From NCBI GenBank assembly GCA_003116975.1, contig BGKB01000200.1, forward strand, positions 65,564 through 129,563: a DNA stretch of 64,000 nt, in the 5' to 3' direction. Source of the DNA: Aurantiochytrium sp. KH105 (taxonomy: Eukaryota; Sar; Bigyra; Thraustochytrida; Thraustochytriidae). Within the stretch, counting starts at the first letter, position 1, and the number at the start of each line of letters is the position of its first letter. The notes under the pieces were generated by a model, which saw only the letters and a program-made list of their open reading frames with translations, searched no databases and was not told where the DNA came from. Shown here piece after piece: positions 58,867 to 64,000 of the stretch. The position numbers and the translations under genes are program-made.

Positions 58867-60555
58867 TCAAAGGAGATGCGTCTTCATGAAGGAACGGTAC
58901 TTTTGGTATCCAACCGAAGCAAAAACTCCCATAAAGGCAAGCATAAAGAGAAAGGGCCAAAGCCAGGAACCACTGGCGGTCTCCTCAGCCTCTTCGAGGG
59001 GTTCGATGGCGACCTTGAGCCGCTCGGCAAGACGAACAATGCGCTGGTTCATGTGGTGCTCCTTGACACGGATGTCGCGTACCATGTTGGTCAGCTGATC
59101 AACCGTCTCGGAGATCTCGGCCTCAAGATGGTTGCGAATCGACTTCATTTTTTCGCGCTGCTTTTCCTGGAGGTCCTTAATGTCCCTGCCAATCTTGGTG
59201 CTTTCGAGAATCTCACTAATGGACGCAAGTTCGGCGCGCGACAACTTGCGAGATTTCTTGTCTTTGTCGCCGCTGCTCTTGCCAGCGCGTTCTGCCTTGC
59301 GGCGCTCGTACGCCTCGCGGACCTTTGCCACGCGCTCGGCCTGGGACATTTTCGAAAATCTACGATCATGCGGGTCCCTTTTTGAAGGCTCTTCCTCGTC
59401 ATCGTCGTCATCATCATCATCATCATCGTCGTCGTCATCATCGTCGTCATCGTCGTAGTCGTCGTCTTTGAAGAGCGCTGGGTCATAGTCTTCGTACTCG
59501 TCGTCTTTGCCCTTTCGATCGTTCGCGTAGCGGTGAAGGTAGCCATAACCACCGTAGTAGTCGTCGTAGGTGTCCTTGTCGTCAAAGCGCTCGGGGTCAA
59601 ATTCGGTCTCTTCGATAATCTTCTTTTCCCAGGTCTCAAACTCCCTGGCCACATCGCCAGAGGCCATCATGGCCTCCCACATTCCAGGCATCTCGAGCGG
59701 ATCGTTGGGCGCAGCGTACTCGTAGGGATCCATTTCGATGTTGGTGTACGCCTTGATCTCCACCATGTGGTGCTTATCCACAAGCTGGCCAGTCATAGCA
59801 CTGACACCAAAGAACAGTTTTTCACCTGGAATTTTGAGATCGGGCATGGAGACGCACTGAATCCAGTCCACGGCGCCCTTGGGCTGCATGATGACGGTGA
59901 GCTCGTTTTTGCGGTAGGTAATGCGAGCCACTGTAGTGGCCATCTCCTTGCTATCCTTTTCCCGAAAGGGAATGTGGCAGCCGTTGTTAATGTCGCGTGG
60001 CTTGATCTTGCCATAGTTGACGTTGTGGTCGTTGGCGATGGCGTACACGTAAGGATGGCGCTTGCCGCGGAACTCTTTGTTTTTGTAAGTGTCAAAGAAG
60101 ACGCCGAGACCACGCCAGCGATCAGGTCCGCCGAGCGCATCGCCGCCGACGCCTCTCTCTTCGGCTAGCCAAAAGCCGAAACCATCGCCAAAAAAGTCAC
60201 CTTCCTGGCCACCCACACGGAACGTGAGATCGACTTGCCAGTCGTCTTTGGTATTGAGGGGCCGGCGCGCCCAGGTTGCTCCCTTCTGACCCGGTTTGTC
60301 GTCCGTGACATGGATGGCATCGTCCTTGGAGAAGCAGCTCCCAAAGAGCTCCCAGTCCATGTGCATGTCTTTGGGAAAGGGTGCTGGGCCTAGGCTGTAC
60401 TTGGGCATCAGGTCCCTTGACGCCCACGCATCTCTTCCGAGCTCCATCTCCAAGGCGGCTGCTGGCGTGCCGCTAGCGACTAGCGCCACGGCGACCAGCA
60501 CGCCAACGGCGCTGGCCCTCCTGGAGGGTGTCGTCGCCTCGGCCATCGTCTTCAT
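58867..60555 (-). CDS. L-type (legume-like) lectin cargo receptor, ERGIC-53/VIP36 class
   Basis: 562 aa; ATG at 60555-60553. Signal peptide ~1-35 (AVGVLVAVALVASGTPAAA). The lectin domain at ~50-280 includes YSLGPAPF, GDGFGFWLAEERG, GLGVFFDTYKN and VYAIANDHNVNYG, matching the Leu-lectin fold where Asp and Asn residues bind calcium and high-mannose glycans. It continues with a polyaspartate tract coded by GAT/GAC repeats (59393-59463), a coiled coil (~440-520, IGRDIKDLQEKQREKMKSI) and one C-terminal membrane segment (SWLWPFLFMLAFMGVFASVG) with a short tail ending KTHLL. So it is a type I membrane protein that likely carries glycoproteins between ER and Golgi. The tail lacks a KKxx signal but has hydrophobic C-terminal residues that could act as an export signal. 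Confidence 0.93.
   Translation of the reverse strand: MKTMAEATTPSRRASAVGVLVAVALVASGTPAAALEMELGRDAWASRDLMPKYSLGPAPFPKDMHMDWELFGSCFSKDDAIHVTDDKPGQKGATWARRPLNTKDDWQVDLTFRVGGQEGDFFGDGFGFWLAEERGVGGDALGGPDRWRGLGVFFDTYKNKEFRGKRHPYVYAIANDHNVNYGKIKPRDINNGCHIPFREKDSKEMATTVARITYRKNELTVIMQPKGAVDWIQCVSMPDLKIPGEKLFFGVSAMTGQLVDKHHMVEIKAYTNIEMDPYEYAAPNDPLEMPGMWEAMMASGDVAREFETWEKKIIEETEFDPERFDDKDTYDDYYGGYGYLHRYANDRKGKDDEYEDYDPALFKDDDYDDDDDDDDDDDDDDDDDDDEEEPSKRDPHDRRFSKMSQAERVAKVREAYERRKAERAGKSSGDKDKKSRKLSRAELASISEILESTKIGRDIKDLQEKQREKMKSIRNHLEAEISETVDQLTNMVRDIRVKEHHMNQRIVRLAERLKVAIEPLEEAEETASGSWLWPFLFMLAFMGVFASVGYQKYRSFMKTHLL
59393..59463. repeat. GAT/GAC trinucleotide tract coding polyaspartate in the lectin gene
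   Basis: Tandem TCG/TCA-TCA triplets on the plus strand encode about 20 Asp residues. The tract lies between lectin domain and coiled coil, where length changes should be tolerated. Confidence 0.9.
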
Positions 60556-60869
60556 TCCCGTTGCTCCTGAGCTCTCTCCGGAGTTCTTCTGGCCTCAGCG
60601 AAGCCGCTTCCGCGCACGCGGCTCGGCGCGGGTCGAGCTCTCGCGCCGCCCGCCGTTCGCACGCGCTCGGCCGTGCGCACGCGGCACGTCTTTCTTCTTC
60701 TCCTTCTTCGTCTTCGCCGTTTGTTTGCCAACTTGGTCGTAACCATGATCAGCAGTCAGTGGGTCCAAGATAGCAGGATATTCACGCATCAAATCTTCAA
60801 GTTGATGGGGCGCATTGACAGCCCCGAACGAATAAGGAGGATGTCTGCCTGGCCACTTCGAGCACGTGG

Positions 60870-61235
60870 GTGACGGACGTCGTTCAGCGTCTTTTGATGA
60901 ACAAGACAAGCAAGAAGTGAAGATCGTCAGTTTATGTTCGCCTTTTTGTTGAATGATGAGCAAGAGCCGCAAAAAAAGGGAACCGTCCGTGTCAGGCCCG
61001 AAACGATGGAGAGTCGCTGGGAGACAAGCTCAAGCTTTTCGTTTTTGTTTGAGAGCGTGACGGACGTCGTTCACCGTCTTTCGATGATCAAGACAACAAG
61101 CAAATGGTGCTGATCGTCGGTTTGTGTTCGCCGTTTTTGTTGAGTGAAGAGCAAAAGCCGCAAAAATAGGAACTCGTCCATGTCAGGCCCGAACAGGTGG
61201 AGAGTCGCTGGGAGACAAGCTCAAGCTTTTTGTAT
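60870..61235. repeat. Tandem direct duplication, period ~187 bp
   Basis: GTGACGGACGTCGTTCA starts at 60870 and 61057. Both copies continue through CGTCTTT-GATGA, GTTCGCC-TTTTTGTTGA, GTCAGGCCCGAA and GGAGAGTCGCTGGGAGACAA, and end at CTCAAGCTTTT (61039, 61230). They differ by scattered substitutions and small indels, roughly 85% alike by eye, so the duplication is not very recent. No long open frame crosses it. Confidence 0.9.
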
Positions 61236-62257
61236 TTGATCTCCTTGACCAGGTCTGGGCTGTCATCTTCAAGGGATACGGATTTCTCCAACAGCGACAA
61301 GGAGTGCATTTCTCCCTGGTTGGAAAAAATGCTCAGCTCATGCATGCTCAACAGTCGAGTATTTCACGGCTGACGCACACGACTATTCCGTCAGCACTAG
61401 GCCTTAACTGTAAGTCTGCACCTAGTTTCGAATAACTTCGAATAACAAAAAGGTCTCGACACAGCTGAGCAGCTCCATGCACGACAGTCCATCTTCATCG
61501 AAGCATTCCGCTGCGAGCACCTTTCCTCACGATTCGTGAAGATCCACGACACTCGATCCGTTGACCTCAAGCCAGGTCTAGAGGCCCCTAGACCTGCCAC
61601 CAACCCTCGCTCCATGAACCTTCCCATCCTCGGCCGCGCCAAGCCTTGGCTTGCGTTGCCCTTCTTTTCGCCGCAGCTCGCGCAGCCCCCAATTTGCTTC
61701 CGATCCTCTTTTTAGTGCCTCGCGTCCCGCTACGCTCCCCACATCCTCGCCCAGGGCGCCCTCGCGCTCACGCGCCTTCGCGCTGCGGCCGCACCCGGGC
61801 CTGGCAGCCCCGCGCTCCTCGAAGTCCGCGACGGCAGCGCTCTCGAAGCAAGATCCCTCGGCCTTGCACGGCCTGGCTTGGCCTGGCAAAAGAGGCCTGG
61901 CATGCGAGACCCATCATCCCATATCCAAATTGCTCCATGCGCGCGACGGCCGCGCCCCAAGCACCCTCGCTCGCTCTGCGGCCGCGGCTCTGGGTTCCAA
62001 GCTCCGCGCGTGGCGGCCGGGAGACGCGCGGTCCGTGCCGTGGCGTGCGCCGGGGCCAGGGCCAGGATTCCGGAGCAGAGTTTTAGGCCAGCCCAAGCTC
62101 TGGCTTGGCCGGTCCCGCGCCTGCTCGTCGTGCCAGTAGTAATAATAAGACCCGCACGGTCCGACCAGCGCCGGGCGCAGTCCGCCGCTGCGCTCCGGCA
62201 GACGCGCATCGTGATCTGGCGGCAGCGCGAGCGAGCAAACCCGATCCGAGAGAACAG

Positions 62258-62294
62258 CAGCAGCAGCAGCAGCAGCAGGAGCAGCAGCAGCAGG
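62258..62294. repeat. CAG microsatellite in the 5' flank of the nitronate monooxygenase gene
   Basis: About ten CAG/GAG triplets within ~65 bases upstream of the ATG at 62322. Confidence 0.85.
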
Positions 62295-62321
62295 AGCGAG
62301 AGCAGGAGCGGCGGCGGAAAG

Positions 62322-63311
62322 ATGGTGCTCAAGACGCGGATTACGGAGCTCTTTGGGATTGAGATCCCCGTGCTTCAGGGCGGCATGCACTACGTCGGGT
62401 ACGCGGAGATGGCGGCGGCCGTGAGCGAGGCCGGCGGTCTCGGCATCATCACGGCGCTCACGCAGCCGTCGCCCGAGAAGCTCCGCGAGGAGATCCAAAA
62501 GTGCAAGAAGATGACCTCGAAGCCCTTTGGCGTGAACCTGACGCTCCTGCCCATGCTCGCGCCGCCCAACTATGGCGACTACGTGAACGTCATCATTACC
62601 GAGGGTGTCAAGGTCGTCGAGACGGCCGGACGCGCCCCCGATGAGTTCATCAGCCAGTTCAAGGAGCACAACATCAAGGTCATTCACAAGTGCGTCTCTG
62701 TGCGCCACGCGCTGAGCGCCGAGAAGAAGGGCGTCGACGCCATCTCTCTCGATGGCTTCGAGTGCGGTGGCCACCCCGGCGAGGAAGACGTAGGCAACTT
62801 TGTTCTTGCGCCCCTCGGCGCCGAGAAGCTTACCGTGCCCTTTGTCGTTTCGGGCGGCGTCGCCAACGGCATGCAGCTCGCTGCCGCCTTTGCCATGGGC
62901 GCCGACGGCGTCAACGCCGGCACCCTCTTTATGTGCACCAAGGAGGCACCCATCCACGAGAACATCAAGAAGGCTCTCGTCGAGGGCGACGAGCGCTCCA
63001 CCACGCACATTTTCCGCACGCTCAACAACACCGAGCGCGTCTACAAGAACGAGACCGCAATGAAGGTCCGCAGCATTGAGGCAGAAAAGCCTGGCGACTT
63101 TCCCGCGATTCGCCCCTACGTCCTTGGCGAGAACTACCGCAAGTCCTTTCAGGAGACTGGTGACACCACCAGCTCTTGCTGGAGCTGCGGTCTGAGCATG
63201 GCGCTCATCCACGATATCCCGACCTGCAAGGAGCTCCTCAAGCGTATGGTTGCCGATGCCGAGCAGGCCGTCAAGCGCGCTTCCTCCAAGGTTGTTTCGT
63301 CCAAGCTGTAG
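62322..63311 (+). CDS. Nitronate monooxygenase / 2-nitropropane dioxygenase-type flavoenzyme
   Basis: 329 aa from ATG 62322 (cggaaagATGgtg); the upstream open frame is low complexity. This is a TIM-barrel FMN enzyme that oxidises alkyl nitronates such as propionate-3-nitronate. Seen: the N-terminal PVLQGGM motif, EAGGLGII, KPFGVNLTLLP, the active-site region DGFECGGHPGEED with the conserved His, and the FMN-phosphate region VVSGGVANGMQLAAAFAMGA followed by DGVNAGTLFMCTKEAP. The length is normal for the family. The C-terminus has a Cys-containing motif (SSCWSCGLS) and ends SSKL; the last three residues SKL are a canonical PTS1 peroxisomal targeting signal, so the enzyme probably acts in peroxisomes. 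Confidence 0.93.
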   Translation: MVLKTRITELFGIEIPVLQGGMHYVGYAEMAAAVSEAGGLGIITALTQPSPEKLREEIQKCKKMTSKPFGVNLTLLPMLAPPNYGDYVNVIITEGVKVVETAGRAPDEFISQFKEHNIKVIHKCVSVRHALSAEKKGVDAISLDGFECGGHPGEEDVGNFVLAPLGAEKLTVPFVVSGGVANGMQLAAAFAMGADGVNAGTLFMCTKEAPIHENIKKALVEGDERSTTHIFRTLNNTERVYKNETAMKVRSIEAEKPGDFPAIRPYVLGENYRKSFQETGDTTSSCWSCGLSMALIHDIPTCKELLKRMVADAEQAVKRASSKVVSSKL

Positions 63312-63764
63312 ATTTATTTACAAAGCAGCACACGCTTTTCTTTTGTCGCTTCTTCCCTTATTACTTGTTACTCGCTCGCCTCCCTCTTTCCTCTTTCGGC
63401 TGCTTGTCAACTTTACAGTGATGTCAAGTCTGTGGCCTACAAACTCCCTGTAAACATGACTTGCAGGTGCAAGTGAGGCAAACGCACTGCCTGCTCGACA
63501 TTCTTGTAGAATAAGAAGAAGTTAATGCTCAACTGGGCGTGTTCGGGAGAGGCAACCGCACAACGCACAAGGGCGAGGCGCACCATGCTTGGACTTTTGC
63601 AAACATCAATCCTCGTATCGTATGAGGGCTGATTTTGTAAAGGCTATTCGGTTTTTTTGCGAATTTATTATTCTTAAGGGCAATCGCAATAAGCCGCTTT
63701 TTGGCGCCATAAATCTATAATTTGGATTTTTGGAAGATGACTCTAAAAAAAAGTTTTACCGATG

Positions 63765-63788
63765 GAGCCATGCTGGCCAGCATGGCTC
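63765..63788. repeat. Perfect 24-bp palindrome
   Basis: The 12 bases GAGCCATGCTGG are followed directly by their exact reverse complement. It is set in AT-rich flanks (AAAAAGTTTTACC before, GGTTTTAAG after) that themselves look roughly inverted. Confidence 0.95.
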
Positions 63789-63958
63789 AGGTTTTAAGAA
63801 TTTCTTTCAATTTTCTTTAAGGTAACTCCGACATGCGAGGAAAATCTATAATGTGCACCTCTCGTTCTCATGCGAACCCTAGAATTGTCTAGCCTACCGA
63901 CCAGAGAAACATCGTCTAACCTTTCGTAGGGGGGTGTTTTACAAACTCTTGGTCACGT

Positions 63959-63996
63959 ACCGGTGAATCTTTGCCTCCGGACTTAGTTTCACCGGT
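63959..63996. repeat. Inverted repeat at the window edge
   Basis: ACCGGTGAA (63959-63967) pairs with TTCACCGGT (63988-63996) across a 20-base loop. It might be a terminator-like or mobile-element end structure; the window stops four bases later. Confidence 0.7.
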
Positions 63997-64000
63997 GCCA

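Larger units (their letters stand above)
60556..62321. other. Intergenic region between the lectin and nitronate monooxygenase genes
   Basis: About 1.77 kb without a supported gene. It holds the promoter of the lectin gene on the minus strand, a tandem duplication (60870-61235), lower-GC DNA (61300-61560), GC-rich DNA that is open in several frames (61600-62200) and a CAG-rich 5' UTR for the next gene. Confidence 0.6.
63312..64000. other. AT-richer intergenic tail of the window
   Basis: 3' UTR of the nitronate monooxygenase gene, then AT-rich DNA (63600-63760) unlike the rest of the window, with a 24-bp palindrome and a 9-bp hairpin. No gene is supported. Confidence 0.5.

Overview
The window is nuclear DNA from a GC-rich, intron-poor microbial eukaryote. 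The gene set includes separase, PEX14, signal peptide peptidase, an L-type cargo lectin, FAN1, bZIP, ABCC and ABCG transporters, an LRR-RhoGEF and an eIF3g-like protein, and one clear GT-AG intron is visible. There is no operon structure. Coding style, long GC-rich intergenic DNA full of short tandem repeats, and protein architectures such as kinesin-light-chain-type TPRs behind a TIR-like head suggest a stramenopile, most likely a thraustochytrid (Labyrinthulomycetes). That placement is inference.

Layout. 1-22 kb is gene-dense: TPR signalling protein, ABCG transporter, a small unknown gene on the minus strand, separase, a zinc-cluster protein resembling DUF6729, an LRR remnant, and an LRR-coiled coil-RhoGEF protein. 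22-36.6 kb is an accessory island: microsatellites, then an 8,338-bp segment bounded by a 399-bp inverted repeat whose arms differ at one base (24700-25098 and 32639-33037). Inside it lie a two-family hairpin array, an IS607-type serine recombinase and an overlapping TnpB/Fanzor RNA-guided-nuclease-like gene with an apparent nuclear localisation signal, followed by hairpins where a guide RNA would be expected. 36.6-63.3 kb is again gene-dense: bZIP factor with a DOG1-like C-terminus, eIF3g-like protein without an RRM, ABCC transporter, signal peptide peptidase, PEX14 with an internal PUB-like domain, FAN1, a LIM protein that becomes tail-anchored once its last intron is removed, an L-type lectin, and a nitronate monooxygenase.

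Functional links. Most genes are single-copy housekeeping genes that do not form one pathway. Some share a compartment: SPP and the L-type lectin act in the early secretory pathway, the LIM protein's tail would anchor it to an ER-type membrane, and PEX14 acts at the peroxisome. Separase and FAN1 act on chromosomes. Two head-to-head pairs (7071-7517/separase and SPP/PEX14) probably share bidirectional promoters. The most exciting system is the IS607-Fanzor unit inside the large inverted repeat.
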